Assembly: GCA_002796835.1 (NCBI GenBank)
Contig: LUGL01000081.1
Location: forward strand, 4,925 to 57,152
Length of the DNA: 52,228 bases
Direction: 5' to 3'
DNA from: Elainella saxicola E1
GTDB lineage: Bacteria > Cyanobacteriota > Cyanobacteriia > Elainellales > Elainellaceae
The translations under genes and the position numbers were made by a program. Each line of letters starts with the position of its first letter. Position 1 is the first letter of the stretch. The notes below the pieces were generated by a model, which did not search any database, had not been told where the DNA came from, and worked only from the letters and a program-made list of their open reading frames with translations. This document shows positions 8,246-17,901 of the stretch, one piece after another.

Positions 8246-9097
8246 CTATAGGCTGGAAGCATTAAAGGTATCGCATTGATCGGGATCGCCTGTTTTCAAG
8301 CCACGCTTAAACCAGCGAACGCGCTGTGCCGCAGAACCATGCGTGAACGCATCGGGCACAATATAGCCCTGGCTTCTGGCCTGGAGGCGATCGTCCCCAA
8401 TTTGGGTAGCCGCGTTGAGTGCTTCTTCAACATCTCCTTGCTCTAAGATCTGCTGAGCCTGTTCTGCCTGGTTTGCCCACACCCCTGCAAAGCAGTCTGC
8501 CTGTAGCTCTAACATGACAGAAAGCTGATTGGCCTGAGTTTTGCTGACCTTCCGCTGCATACTCTGCACTTGATCGGAAATGCCCAACTGTTTTTGAACA
8601 TGATGTCCGACTTCATGGGCGATCACATAGGCTTGAGCAAAGTCTCCTGGGGCCTGCAAGTTGTATTTCATTTCTTTGTAAAAGTCCAGGTCCAGATAAA
8701 CCTTTTCATCTAGCGGACAATAAAATGGCCCCATGGCTGCTTCAGCTGCTCCACAGGCCGATCGCACTTGTCCAGAAAATAAGACCAGCGTTGGCTCCCG
8801 ATACTTCAACCCCTGCTCACGGAACAATTGGGTCCAAACATCTTCCGTTTGCGCTAAGACAGCCGTAGAAAAGTCGGCAAGCCGCTCTTCTTCAGGAGCA
8901 TGGGCCCGCTGGGGATCGTTGTAGCCACTGTCAGACTGGGATGCTTGCTGCAAAGTTGCCGTTGGATCGCCGCCCAATAATGCTACAATCACGGCCAGCA
9001 CAATCGCCCCAATACCGCCACCCACCACAGGCCCAGACACTCGCGAGCCTCGACGATCTTCAACGTTTTGGCTCCGTCTTCCAAATTCCCAGCGCAT
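8246..9097 (-). CDS. YpfJ-type neutral zinc metallopeptidase
   Basis: About 283 residues. The start MRWEFGRRSQNVEDRRG is the conserved N-terminus of this family, so I chose the ATG at 9097, preceded by GGGATGG, over one nine bases upstream. A Gly-rich segment and a single membrane helix (GGIGAIVLAVIVALLGG) follow. The zinc site is AHEVGHHVQ (HExxH), and a downstream ELQADCFAGVWA supplies the third ligand glutamate. FFSGQVRSACG-like and GPFYCPLDEKVYLDLDF elements are also typical. It is probably a membrane-anchored peptidase with its domain in the periplasm. The substrate is unknown. It reads toward the antiporter gene's promoter side but is a separate minus-strand unit downstream of that gene. 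Confidence 0.88.
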   Translation of the reverse strand: MRWEFGRRSQNVEDRRGSRVSGPVVGGGIGAIVLAVIVALLGGDPTATLQQASQSDSGYNDPQRAHAPEEERLADFSTAVLAQTEDVWTQLFREQGLKYREPTLVLFSGQVRSACGAAEAAMGPFYCPLDEKVYLDLDFYKEMKYNLQAPGDFAQAYVIAHEVGHHVQKQLGISDQVQSMQRKVSKTQANQLSVMLELQADCFAGVWANQAEQAQQILEQGDVEEALNAATQIGDDRLQARSQGYIVPDAFTHGSAAQRVRWFKRGLKTGDPDQCDTFNASSL

Positions 9098-9192
9098 ATC
9101 ACCCATCCCAATTCATCATGGGGGTATTCTAAGCCCTTGTTTTCGATAACAGAAGTTCACCCCCGAATGATTTTTGATTTGGGCTGATTTAG

Positions 9193-11508
9193 TTACAAGA
9201 CTTCTTCTGGCAGGGGTTCACTCATTGGGGCGGCAAACGGAATTTGTAAAACAGGCGTCTTCGATGGGGCAATCCAATTGCTGGCTTGATTTAAGGCATG
9301 GAAATTGCCACAAAGCAGCAGACGATCGCCCGATTGCAAGTCGCTACTGCCGTTCGGGAAGTTGATGAATTTCCCTTCTCGCCGAATGGCCTGAATCAAA
9401 ATACCAAATTGGCGTCGGATATGCAGCTCTGCCAGCGTTTTGTCCACAACCGGACTGTGATCTGGCACTAACAGCCATTGACAGGAGGTATTTCCACCTG
9501 GAACCGCCGCTTCTCCCTTGGCCAGCTCACTAAAGGCCGCGATTTCATCGGTTTCGCCCACAATCAATAGCCGATCGCCTGCTGCCAGCCTTGTTGAAGC
9601 ATTCGGGTAATCAATTTCTTCCCCATCCGATCGCTGGATCGCCATCAAGCTCACACCCGTTAAGCGCCGTAGATCGGTTTCTTCCAGGGTCATGCCTGCT
9701 AATGGGGAATCACCAGGCAGCGTATACCACTTGCTGTTCATATCTTGAGCTGCCACTTTCAGTTCGCGCGAAACCTGTTCCGGCAGGCGTTCTGGACGGA
9801 AATCTAAATAGCGAGAGCTGCGGATTTGTTGAACTTCGCGGTATATCACAGGCAGCGGCACACCCAATCCTGTCAGCAAATGGGCCGAAAGTTCGATGCT
9901 GACCTCAAATTCGGGCTGCACCACTTCTCTAGCCCCCAACTGATAGAGCAACTCTAGATCCTTATCCTGCGTCGCCCGCACCACAGCATCCAGTTCTGGC
10001 TCTAGTTCCAAAGCCCGTTTGAGGCAAAGTCTGGTACTCATCGGATCCGATAGGGCGATCGCCAATCCTCTGGCCTGATCGACACCTGCGGCTTCTAGCA
10101 CATGTAAACTAGCTGCGTTGCCATAGACATAGGGAATGTTGAGTTCACGCAACTGCTGAATCCGCTGCTCTGACTGATCAATCACCACCACCGGCTGCTG
10201 ATAGGATTGCAGCAACTGCACAATGTTCCGTCCCACTCGGCCATAGCCACAAACCACAATATGCCCTTGAGAAGGCAAATTCTCTGGGATTTCGATCGGC
10301 TCTTCCGACCCATCGAGCAGTTGCTTAAGCCAGGGTATACCATCGGCCCAGGCAAAGAGTTGGGGAATCAAGCGCAGCACAAAAGGCGTAATCACCAGCG
10401 TTACGGCGGTCGTTCCCAGAATCAGTAAATAGACTCGGCGCGATACTAGCCCCAGCACCTGTCCTTTACTGGCCAAGACAAACGAAAATTCCCCGATTTG
10501 GGCTAAACCCAATCCCACCGTCAGCGAGGTTTTTAGCGAATAGCGAAATGCACGCACTAAGGGCGTCACAATCAAAAATTTGCCGACAAAGACCAGCGCC
10601 ACCAGGCCCAGAATCAGCTCCAGGTTATTCCAGATGAACATGGGATCGATCAACATCCCCACTGCGGCGAAAAACAGACTCGCAAAGATATCGCGGATTG
10701 GCTCTACATAGGTCAGGGTTTGATCAGAATACTCGACCTCAGAAATCATCAAGCCTGCGATGAAAGCCCCCATTTCGATCGACAAACCCAGCCATTCTGT
10801 CAGTAGGGCAATCCCTAAACAGAGTGCCACAACCCCTAACAAGAACAATTCGCGGCTTTCAGTGCGAGCTAAGAGTCGGAGCAAGGGAGGAATCAGCCAA
10901 ATACCAGCCACGATCGCTCCAATCGCCAGCAACCCCGTTTTCAGCAGCGCCATCCCAACCGCAATGCCGATCTCGTTGGAAGGGCTATCTAATGCAGGCA
11001 ACACCGCCAACATCAACCCAAGCGCCAAATCCTGTACGACTAGAATCCCCAACATCACACGTCCATGCGGAGTTTCAGTCTCGTTGCGTTCCATCAAGCA
11101 CTTCAGAACCACTGCGGTGGAAGACAACGACAAAATCGCCCCCAGGAAAATGCCTTGAGTCGGAGAAGTGACCCAACCCACGCCGATCGAGACTAATGCC
11201 GTAATGGCGATCGTGGATAAGATCTGTAATCCGCCACCACCTAAGCTAATACCCTGAACTTTTTTCAGTTCTGCGAAAGAGAATTCAACACCGAGGGCAA
11301 AGAGCAAAAAGGCTGCCCCAAATTGAGCCAGGGTCTCGACCTGAATTAACTCTTTGACAAGCCCCAATCCGGCGGGACCAACGATCGCCCCACCCACTAA
11401 GTAACCTAACAACACGGGCTGGCGTAACAGGGCTGCTAACAAGCCGCCTCCGGCAGCCGCAGCAAGCACCACCACAAGATCAACAATCAGTCTAAAGTCT
11501 TCTTGCAC
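9193..11508 (-). CDS. CPA2 family monovalent cation:proton antiporter with RCK domains
   Basis: A 771-residue membrane protein starting at a GTG. Residues 1 to about 385 are 12-13 membrane segments of the Na+/H+ exchanger (KefB/NapA) fold, with LSLSSTAVVLKCLMER and LFFAAVGMLIDP as recognisable parts. A TrkA-N/RCK domain follows, with the dinucleotide motif GHIVVCGYGRVGRNIVQLL. Two TrkA-C (RCK_C) modules come after it, around GMTLEETDLRRLTGVSLMAI and TLAELHIRRQFGILIQAI. It would exchange K+ or Na+ for H+ under nucleotide control and help with pH and ion homeostasis. Two TrkA-C copies in one chain are a feature of this cyanobacterial/Deinococcus-type subgroup. It is transcribed away from the M23 peptidase gene. 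Confidence 0.9.
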   Translation of the reverse strand: MQEDFRLIVDLVVVLAAAAGGGLLAALLRQPVLLGYLVGGAIVGPAGLGLVKELIQVETLAQFGAAFLLFALGVEFSFAELKKVQGISLGGGGLQILSTIAITALVSIGVGWVTSPTQGIFLGAILSLSSTAVVLKCLMERNETETPHGRVMLGILVVQDLALGLMLAVLPALDSPSNEIGIAVGMALLKTGLLAIGAIVAGIWLIPPLLRLLARTESRELFLLGVVALCLGIALLTEWLGLSIEMGAFIAGLMISEVEYSDQTLTYVEPIRDIFASLFFAAVGMLIDPMFIWNNLELILGLVALVFVGKFLIVTPLVRAFRYSLKTSLTVGLGLAQIGEFSFVLASKGQVLGLVSRRVYLLILGTTAVTLVITPFVLRLIPQLFAWADGIPWLKQLLDGSEEPIEIPENLPSQGHIVVCGYGRVGRNIVQLLQSYQQPVVVIDQSEQRIQQLRELNIPYVYGNAASLHVLEAAGVDQARGLAIALSDPMSTRLCLKRALELEPELDAVVRATQDKDLELLYQLGAREVVQPEFEVSIELSAHLLTGLGVPLPVIYREVQQIRSSRYLDFRPERLPEQVSRELKVAAQDMNSKWYTLPGDSPLAGMTLEETDLRRLTGVSLMAIQRSDGEEIDYPNASTRLAAGDRLLIVGETDEIAAFSELAKGEAAVPGGNTSCQWLLVPDHSPVVDKTLAELHIRRQFGILIQAIRREGKFINFPNGSSDLQSGDRLLLCGNFHALNQASNWIAPSKTPVLQIPFAAPMSEPLPEEVL

Positions 11509-11683
11509 GGGGTTTTGAACCTTATCAACGATCGAAAACTGGGATTTTGCAGCTGGATGGAATGTTGACTCAAGCCAATGAGCAACAATTTTTAATGTAT
11601 TTTAATCTTCAGCATACCGAAGTTTTTTGACCAATCGGTGAGGGATTGGGGTCGATTGTGATCAACTCGTCAAATCTTCAGAC

Positions 11684-11715
11684 AGTCCAATCCTCAAAGA
11701 GTCCAATCTTCGAAC
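11684..11715. repeat. Two tandem 16-bp direct repeats in a divergent promoter region
   Basis: AGTCCAATCCTCAAAG (11684-11699) is followed directly by AGTCCAATCTTCGAAC (11700-11715), matching at 13 of 16 positions. They lie between the divergent antiporter and M23 genes and could be paired binding sites for a regulator. Confidence 0.4.
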
Positions 11716-11776
11716 AAAGGGTGTAATCTATCAGGGCAGTTGCTTTCTGATCGGTTGTTTCGGATCACTTTGGTTT

Positions 11777-12718
11777 ATGGCAATTTCTCATCTGCTTTCC
11801 GCTAAATTAATCGATCGCAGTCGTCACTTTTTGCAGCGAAACTATCCAATTTGGCCAATTTGGGGGATTAAACGCCTTTGGTTCAGTTGTTTCGCAGGCA
11901 CGATTGGTCTCATTTTGCTGCTGTCCAATCCGGCCCAGGCGTTTCAAGTCCAGGTGCAACCCACCAGTCCTGCGCTCGGTGACACCATCTCTGTGATCGT
12001 TCAAGCAGCAGCCGGTGAAAATCCGACCGTTACGATGCGGCAGAAAACCTATCCCACGTTTAATTTGGGTAATAATCGTTTCCGAGCACTGCTGCCAACC
12101 ACACCTTTGGATACGGCTGGCACTTTGACGTTGCAGGTCAATGCAGAAGGACAAACCCAATCTTTGCCGATCGTCCTTCGCAGCCGCAGTTTTCCAACTC
12201 AAAGCATTTGGCTAGGGGAAGGCGGAGGACCTGAAGGCACGGACTATGAATTCAATAAGATTGATGCGTTTAAGGCGCTCGTCACGCCAGAAAAATTTTG
12301 GAATGGTCCTTTCCTCCGTCCCAACCAAGGTGAAGTCTCCACAATTTACGGTGTTCAACGCTACTACAACGGCGAATTCGCTAACGACTATTACCATCGT
12401 GGCGTCGATTATGCGGGAGCAGAGGGTTCGCCAGTGATTGCGCCTGCCGCAGGCCGAATTGCTCTAGTAGGCCGGGTATCAGAAGGGTTTGAGCTGCATG
12501 GCAATACGATCGGCATCGATCACGGGCAGGGGGTGTTGAGCATCTTTTTGCACTTGAGCCGCATTGATGTGAAAGAAGGAGATTTTGTGCAAGCAGGTCA
12601 GCAAATTGGTGCGGTTGGTTCAACCGGGATTGCGACTGGTCCGCATTTGCATTGGGGACTCTATGTCGATGGTTTATCCGTAGATCCCGTACCCTGGCGA
12701 GAGACAGGCTTTGAATAA
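11777..12718 (+). CDS. M23 family peptidase (LytM/peptidoglycan endopeptidase type)
   Basis: A 313-residue protein. A hydrophobic segment (GTIGLILLLSNPAQA) at about residues 41-56 looks like the core of a signal peptide, preceded by an unusually long basic region, so a later start is possible. The central part is beta-rich. The C-terminal M23 domain has zinc ligands in YYHRGVDYAG (H-x(3)-D) and GPHLHWGLYV (HxH), with GNTIGIDHGQGV and IFLHLSRIDV between. Such enzymes cut peptide cross-links of peptidoglycan in the periplasm. All metal ligands are present, so it should be active. It is divergent from the antiporter gene. Confidence 0.9.
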   Translation: MAISHLLSAKLIDRSRHFLQRNYPIWPIWGIKRLWFSCFAGTIGLILLLSNPAQAFQVQVQPTSPALGDTISVIVQAAAGENPTVTMRQKTYPTFNLGNNRFRALLPTTPLDTAGTLTLQVNAEGQTQSLPIVLRSRSFPTQSIWLGEGGGPEGTDYEFNKIDAFKALVTPEKFWNGPFLRPNQGEVSTIYGVQRYYNGEFANDYYHRGVDYAGAEGSPVIAPAAGRIALVGRVSEGFELHGNTIGIDHGQGVLSIFLHLSRIDVKEGDFVQAGQQIGAVGSTGIATGPHLHWGLYVDGLSVDPVPWRETGFE

Positions 12719-12927
12719 AGCACCAAATGATGAATAGCCACAGTCACTTTTCAACCCAAACAGCGATACGTCAGGATCTTTTCACCGCAAAATTACCGAG
12801 GCTTCGTCACAAAATTACAGCAAGATAAATTCTGTTCCATAAACTCATTGGTTTTTAATTTTCTGGGGCACACTAGAACAGGAAGTTTGAGGCGCACCGC
12901 ACTAACCTAGATCATTCTTATATTCCT

Positions 12928-13467
12928 ATGAGCATTGAGAAAATTGTTGAGCAAGCCCTTCAAGATGGCTACCTGACACCAGCGATGGAAGCGGAAGTTG
13001 GGCGAATTTGTGATACGGCTTCGGAACTATCGATTGAAGAGTACATGGCCCTCGATCGCTTGATGGGAGCACTGTTAACGGGTGAAGTCGTGGCAGTACC
13101 CCGTAAACAATTCATCAACGTCATGGAAGAGTTGGTTCTCACAGAAGCCATCGCTCGGGTGGCAGAAATTGAAGCAACCAGCGACTGCACGCTTGACCTT
13201 GGCGATATTGCCGCCTATGCCCTAAATCGTCTCCCCCCCCTCTATGCCACCACCGAAGAAGGGGCTGAATACCAGCGGAGTCGAGCGAAAGATGAGCTGC
13301 AAGCCCTGATTGAAGCGCAAGTGAATGAAGCGATCGCTCGCAACATTGACCAGCCTGAATTCTTCCCTGATCGACAAGTGCTTGGCAAAAATACCAATGA
13401 TGAAGTCGTGACTCAGGTGAGCAGTCTGTTAAAGACCTATGCCCATAAATATGAGGTGCGGTCTTAA
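12928..13467 (+). CDS. comFB: ComFB family protein (late competence development, cyclic dinucleotide-type)
   Basis: A 179-residue soluble protein. The stretch RKQFINVMEELVLTEAIAR, then CTLDLGDIAAYALNRLPPLY and ATTEEGAEYQRSRAKDELQALI, is the ComFB core, with the NVMEELV and DIAAYALNRLPP motifs. ComFB is widespread in cyanobacteria; recent work reports that such proteins bind cyclic dinucleotides and affect competence and motility. This is my recollection of the literature and is not visible in the sequence. It is preceded by an N-terminal helical segment (residues 1-50) and followed by a charged C-terminal tail. There are no competence genes next to it. It appears to be a single-gene unit. Confidence 0.85.
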   Translation: MSIEKIVEQALQDGYLTPAMEAEVGRICDTASELSIEEYMALDRLMGALLTGEVVAVPRKQFINVMEELVLTEAIARVAEIEATSDCTLDLGDIAAYALNRLPPLYATTEEGAEYQRSRAKDELQALIEAQVNEAIARNIDQPEFFPDRQVLGKNTNDEVVTQVSSLLKTYAHKYEVRS

Positions 13468-13789
13468 TCTGTGGCAGGAATTCACTGTCAACATGTGAAC
13501 TATTAACATTGAACGGACTTATTGCCCCTCTATCGAGTCAAATCATGTTTGGCTTTGCACAAAGGACATCCCTGACCTTCTGACCCATTCAGTCTGCTGA
13601 CCAATTTCAATCCTTAAGTCAGGGTTTGTCCGCTTTAATTTTCTAGAAAATCGTCATTTCTGGTTCGATATTTATACTAGGATTTCGATAGTCAGGCTCT
13701 GTTGAGCTTTATGATATTGGCGTTTTGCAAGATCCCAGCCCATGGCAAACTAGCTTAGGTTGGGATTCTGCTTTTAGATTGCAAACGCT
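13468..13789. other. Intergenic region before fni
   Basis: About 320 bases without a gene. The only structure seen is an imperfect inverted repeat, ATCCCAGCC (13732-13740) and GGTTGGGAT (13758-13766), ending 24 bases before the GTG start of fni. It pairs over nine positions with one G-U. No ribosome binding site of good quality precedes the GTG. Confidence 0.4.
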
Positions 13790-14905
13790 GTGAATTTATC
13801 CTCTCATTCCCTTTCTAGTTCAGTCGTTCCTGAAACCCCTGTTTCTGATCGCACAGAGAATAATCCTGCTGTGCCACAGGCTGCTGCAACCCAAACCCGC
13901 AAAGCCGATCATCTGCGAGTTTGTTTAGAAGAAGATGTGCAATTTCAGCAAACAACGGGTTTAGAGCGCTACCGTTTCACCCATTGCTGTCTACCTGAAC
14001 TCGATCGCCGAGACATTGATCTCACCAGCCATTTTTTCGGTAAAACGCTGGGCGCACCGCTGTTAATCTCCTCCATGACGGGCGGCACTGAGTTAGCCAG
14101 ACTGATCAACTTTCGACTGGCGGCTGTGGCTCAGCAATATGGGTTGGCCATGGGTGTTGGCTCTCAACGAGTTGCGATTGAAAATCCCCAGGTGGCTGCT
14201 ACATTTAGCGTGCGATCGATTGCACCCGATATTCTTCTGTTCGCGAATTTGGGAGCGGTACAACTTAACTATGATTATGGTCTTGCCGAATGCCAGCATG
14301 CCGTCGATCTCCTAGAAGCGGATGCCTTGGTGCTACACCTCAATCCTTTACAAGAAGCGGTTCAAACGAGAGGCGACACCAATTTTCATGGCCTCCTCGA
14401 TAAAATCTCAAAGCTGTGCCAGCAACTTCCCGTTCCCGTGATCGCCAAGGAAGTGGGTAACGGCATTTCTGGAATTATGGCTCAACGCTTAATCGAAGCA
14501 GGGGTGAGCGCGATCGATGTGGCCGGAGCTGGTGGCACTTCCTGGGCAAGAGTGGAAAGTGAACGGGCAGCCGATCCGCTCCAACGCCGGTTAGGACAAA
14601 CATTTGCTAATTGGGGGATTCCCACAGCAGACTGTATTACCGCAGTGCGTCAGGTTGCGCCCACAATGCCGCTGATTGCTTCGGGTGGCTTACGCAATGG
14701 CCTGGATGCGGCTAAAGCGATCGCCCTAGGAGCCGATCTGGCTGGATTAGCCCTGCCCTTTTTGCAGGCTGCTGCAGAATCTGAAGCAGCACTCCAGACC
14801 CTGGTTGAAATTCTCGTTGCTGAAATGACCACCGTTTTGTTCTGCACTAGCAGCATGACCTGCTCCGATCTACGGCACGACGGTGTTTTGCAGCGGATCG
14901 GCTAA
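13790..14905 (+). CDS. fni: Isopentenyl-diphosphate delta-isomerase, type 2 (FMN-dependent)
   Basis: A 371-residue protein starting at GTG. It has the type 2 IDI motifs: [16 protein letters not shown] near the start, [43 protein letters not shown] and [20 protein letters not shown]. It interconverts IPP and DMAPP using reduced FMN and Mg2+, feeding carotenoid, phytyl and quinone side-chain synthesis from the MEP pathway. The first 35 residues are Ser/Pro-rich and poorly conserved, so translation could begin later. Two carotenoid genes lie elsewhere in this window, but there is no operon link. Confidence 0.95.
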   Translation: MNLSSHSLSSSVVPETPVSDRTENNPAVPQAAATQTRKADHLRVCLEEDVQFQQTTGLERYRFTHCCLPELDRRDIDLTSHFFGKTLGAPLLISSMTGGTELARLINFRLAAVAQQYGLAMGVGSQRVAIENPQVAATFSVRSIAPDILLFANLGAVQLNYDYGLAECQHAVDLLEADALVLHLNPLQEAVQTRGDTNFHGLLDKISKLCQQLPVPVIAKEVGNGISGIMAQRLIEAGVSAIDVAGAGGTSWARVESERAADPLQRRLGQTFANWGIPTADCITAVRQVAPTMPLIASGGLRNGLDAAKAIALGADLAGLALPFLQAAAESEAALQTLVEILVAEMTTVLFCTSSMTCSDLRHDGVLQRIG

Positions 14906-15186
14906 CCGTTCTAACAGAGGCTAAAGCAGCGGATTGAACCCCCATTCAGCAAGATTCTTGCAATCGCTCAGGGATACAATCCAGACTTTGTTGATGCTTA
15001 TTTAGCTGGAAATGGATTGATTTGCGATCGGGCCATCATTGCACTCGCTCGAAAAACTTATCGTTCTGTTGTAAAAATCAATATAAATTAAGCAAAATTC
15101 ACGACTTTTCTGGGTGACACAGTTGTGATAAAAGTAAGTAGCCAAAAAAGTTCAAATACACAGTTTTTAAGCAAGGTATTTCGCCG

Positions 15187-16473
15187 ATGAACGCCGCATT
15201 CAAACGCTCGGTTGTGATGTTAGGGCTACTTAGCCTTTGTGTCGGTTGTGGCACCACAACAACGACAACGACAACTTCTGAAAGTCCGGCAGCTAGTCCA
15301 GAAGCGAGCCCCTCTGTTGCTTCAGCTCCAGCCATTTCAACAGATGGAGATGTGATTATCGCTTCTAGCTTGCCAATGACTGGTAGTTCTTTGGGGCAAA
15401 CTCAGACAATTGTAAATAGTATTCAGCTGGCGCTCGATGAAGTGGATTCGACGGTTTGTGATGGCAAAGTGAAAGTTGGCTTTCAAACCTATGACGACGC
15501 AACGGCTGCAGCAGGAAAATGGGATCCGGCTCAGGTCACATCGAATTCCAACAAAATTGTGGCCGATCCTAAAATTGTCGCTGTGATCGGAACATTTAAC
15601 TCAGGGGCTGCAAAGCTAGCTATCCCCATCTTCAACCAGGGGGATTTGATTATGGTCAGTCCGGCTAACACCTATCCTGGGTTAACCAAGCCCGGTAAAG
15701 GCGAGAAGAACGAACCCAATACTTACTATCCCAACGGTAAGCGCAACTATGCTCGGGTCGTGCCTGCAGATGACTTGCAAGGTGCAGCGGCTGCAAACTG
15801 GACCAAATCCCTGGGAGCTCAGAAAGTCTATATCCTAGATGACCAGGAGCTTTATGGTAAGGGGATTGCAGATGTTTATGATAAAACTGCGAAAGAGCTA
15901 GGAATTGAAGTTTTGGGTCATGAAGGTATCAACCCCAAAGCCAGTGATTATCGCGCTTTGATGAACAAAATCAAAGATTTGGGTCCTGACTTGATCTATT
16001 TTGGTGGTATTACTCAAAACAATGCAGGTCAGTTGATCAAAGACATGCGAAACGTGGGCATGACCGAGGTGAAGTTCATGGGACCTGACGGTATCAACGA
16101 GCAAGCTCTAGTCGATGCAGCAGGTAAGGATGCAGAAGGTGTTTATGCAACCTTTGGTGGTATTCCGCCTAAAGAGTTAACTGGCAAAGGTAAAGAATGG
16201 TACGACGCATACAAAGCGAAATTCAATTCTGAGCCTGAACCTTACGCAGCCTATGGCTATGAAGCAGCCAAGGTCGTATTAGCTGCCATCAACGAAGTGT
16301 GTAAGGACGATCGCGATGCAGTTCGTCAAGCGGTTCTGGAAACGAAAGATTTTCCTGGATTGCTGGGGAACTGGAGTTTTGACGAAAACGGTGACACAAC
16401 TAGTACCAAAATGTCCGGTAGTGTTGTGAAAGATGGCAAGTGGGAGTTTGCAGAAACCCTAGATGCCAAATAA
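15187..16473 (+). CDS. ABC transporter substrate-binding lipoprotein, branched-chain/neutral amino acids
   Basis: A 428-residue periplasmic binding protein of the LivJ/NatB type. A lipobox, LSLCVGC, places the lipidated cysteine near residue 21, followed by a poly-Thr run and a Ser/Pro/Ala-rich linker of about 40 residues. The binding domain starts DVIIASSLPMTGSSLGQTQT and contains VAVIGTFNSGAAKLAIPIFN, SPANTYPGLT and GPDGINEQAL, characteristic of the leucine/neutral amino-acid binding family. It precedes permease and ATPase genes on the same strand and would feed them; the cyanobacterial N-I (Nat) system is the closest known counterpart. A terminator separates it from the permease genes, so it can be made in excess. 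Confidence 0.88.
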   Translation: MNAAFKRSVVMLGLLSLCVGCGTTTTTTTTSESPAASPEASPSVASAPAISTDGDVIIASSLPMTGSSLGQTQTIVNSIQLALDEVDSTVCDGKVKVGFQTYDDATAAAGKWDPAQVTSNSNKIVADPKIVAVIGTFNSGAAKLAIPIFNQGDLIMVSPANTYPGLTKPGKGEKNEPNTYYPNGKRNYARVVPADDLQGAAAANWTKSLGAQKVYILDDQELYGKGIADVYDKTAKELGIEVLGHEGINPKASDYRALMNKIKDLGPDLIYFGGITQNNAGQLIKDMRNVGMTEVKFMGPDGINEQALVDAAGKDAEGVYATFGGIPPKELTGKGKEWYDAYKAKFNSEPEPYAAYGYEAAKVVLAAINEVCKDDRDAVRQAVLETKDFPGLLGNWSFDENGDTTSTKMSGSVVKDGKWEFAETLDAK

Positions 16474-16811
16474 TTTGTTAATTCCAATGTTGTAATTAAG
16501 ACTTCGGAGCGGGCACTCATCGTGTTCGCTCATTCTTTTTGTATTCCAAGGTACAGGGACAAATGCCCTTGCCTCCTAGACTGGCCTTAAGTTCGAGTTG
16601 ATACCTCATGGATAAATGTCAATCGTTGCAATTGATGAAAGACCTCTCGGAATGAATGGAAATGCCCTATAGTCTTTATTTAATGCCCACGAGTTAAATG
16701 GCTTATGTTCTAGACGAATAGAAGTGCCTTTTTACAACAATTGTTGGTTCGCAAAAAAATGATCCGAAGTTTTAGCAATCCTTCTATCCACCGAAATCTT
16801 GCCGATCGCCC
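16474..16811. other. Spacer between the binding-protein and permease genes of the amino-acid transporter
   Basis: About 338 bases without a gene. It holds a strong terminator (16507-16540) and then a region that must carry a promoter for the permease-ATPase genes if they are expressed separately. I see no obvious promoter match. No protein-coding frame stands out. Confidence 0.5.
16507..16540 (+). terminator. Rho-independent terminator after the amino-acid-binding protein gene
   Basis: GAGCGGGCAC (16507-16516) pairs with GTGTTCGCTC (16522-16531) over ten base pairs (two G-U) with a five-base loop, then ATTCTTTTT. It is 33 bases after the stop codon. Confidence 0.8.
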
Positions 16812-17888
16812 ATGAAACCCTGGCAAAAGACTGTTCTCTATATTGTTGTCATCTATTTCATCTTCCTTCTAGGTCCAACTGCTGGCCTAGACATTCCTCG
16901 GATTGTTCAAGCAATCGCTCAAAGTCCTTCGCTATTAGTTACCCAGCTTCTAGTTGGTTTGATCAACGGTGCTATCATTGCCATTATCGCTCTAGGATAT
17001 ACGCTGGTTTATGGCATCATTGAACTGATTAACTTTGCTCACGGCGATCTCTACATGCTGGGCGGCTTTGCTGCCCTCACTGTAATGGGCGCTTTTGGCA
17101 TGCAAGATGGTGCACCCTTCATCAGCGCGATCATCCCCATGCTCGCCGCATTATTGGTGTCCGCTGGCCTCTGTGCCGGACTGAATGTGTTAACCGAACG
17201 CTATGCCTATCGTCCTCTGCGCAATGCACCTCGATTAGCGCCTTTAATTTCAGCGATCGGGGTTTCCTTTATCTTTCAGAACTTGGGTCTATTTTGGGGT
17301 GGGTTGCGATCGTTCATCCCCATTATGGGCAATACGGCAGCAGCACCCAAGAGTTTTCCAGATTTGCTCCCCCGTACGGATATCTTTCAGGCGCTCGGCA
17401 TTCAAACCAAAATTGACTTTACGGTCAAAGACCTTGTCGTGCTGGTGGTTGCAGCCGGACTCATGATCGGACTCAATCTGTTTGTGCAGCGAACTCCCGC
17501 CGGTAAAGCTATGCGTGCTGTCGCTCAGAACCGGGATGCCGCCAAAATTGTTGGCATCAATGTCGATCAAATTATCGTATTGACTTTCTTGATTGGCGGA
17601 GCGCTGGCCGGGGCCGCAGGGTTGCTGGTCGGGCTTTACAACAATACGATCGTTTTCACCATGGGCTTCACCGCAGGGTTGCGAGCCTTTACCGCAGCCG
17701 TGTTGGGTGGCATTGGTAACATCACCGGAGCGATGCTGGGCGGCGTACTCATTGGGTTACTCTCGGCCTTGAGCGATCAGTACCTCTCCAGTCGCTGGAC
17801 CGACGCTTGGGTATTTGCCGTGCTGGTCTTGATTCTTGTCTTTCGCCCAAGTGGCTTGCTGGGTGAAAATCTTCAGGAGAAAGTGTAG
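16812..17888 (+). CDS. livH: Branched-chain/neutral amino-acid ABC transporter permease, LivH type
   Basis: A 358-residue membrane protein with about nine hydrophobic segments. The LivH signature is GLINGAIIAIIALGYTLVYG followed by IIELINFAHGDLYMLGGF near residues 55-95. RAVAQNRDAAKIVGINVDQI is the cytoplasmic EAA-like loop that meets the ATPase. GGIGNITGAMLGGVLIGLL near the C-terminus is also typical. It forms the transmembrane channel with the LivM-type protein encoded 13 bases downstream. The symbol follows the family, since substrate specificity cannot be read from the sequence. Confidence 0.88.
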   Translation: MKPWQKTVLYIVVIYFIFLLGPTAGLDIPRIVQAIAQSPSLLVTQLLVGLINGAIIAIIALGYTLVYGIIELINFAHGDLYMLGGFAALTVMGAFGMQDGAPFISAIIPMLAALLVSAGLCAGLNVLTERYAYRPLRNAPRLAPLISAIGVSFIFQNLGLFWGGLRSFIPIMGNTAAAPKSFPDLLPRTDIFQALGIQTKIDFTVKDLVVLVVAAGLMIGLNLFVQRTPAGKAMRAVAQNRDAAKIVGINVDQIIVLTFLIGGALAGAAGLLVGLYNNTIVFTMGFTAGLRAFTAAVLGGIGNITGAMLGGVLIGLLSALSDQYLSSRWTDAWVFAVLVLILVFRPSGLLGENLQEKV

Positions 17889-17901
17889 GAGAGAAATCAT
17901 C

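Noticed and set aside
14906-15186. NtcA-type GTA-N8-TAC site in front of the amino-acid-binding protein gene
   Set aside because: I searched the 280-base gap by eye; the nearest GTA and TAC triplets do not have the right spacing.
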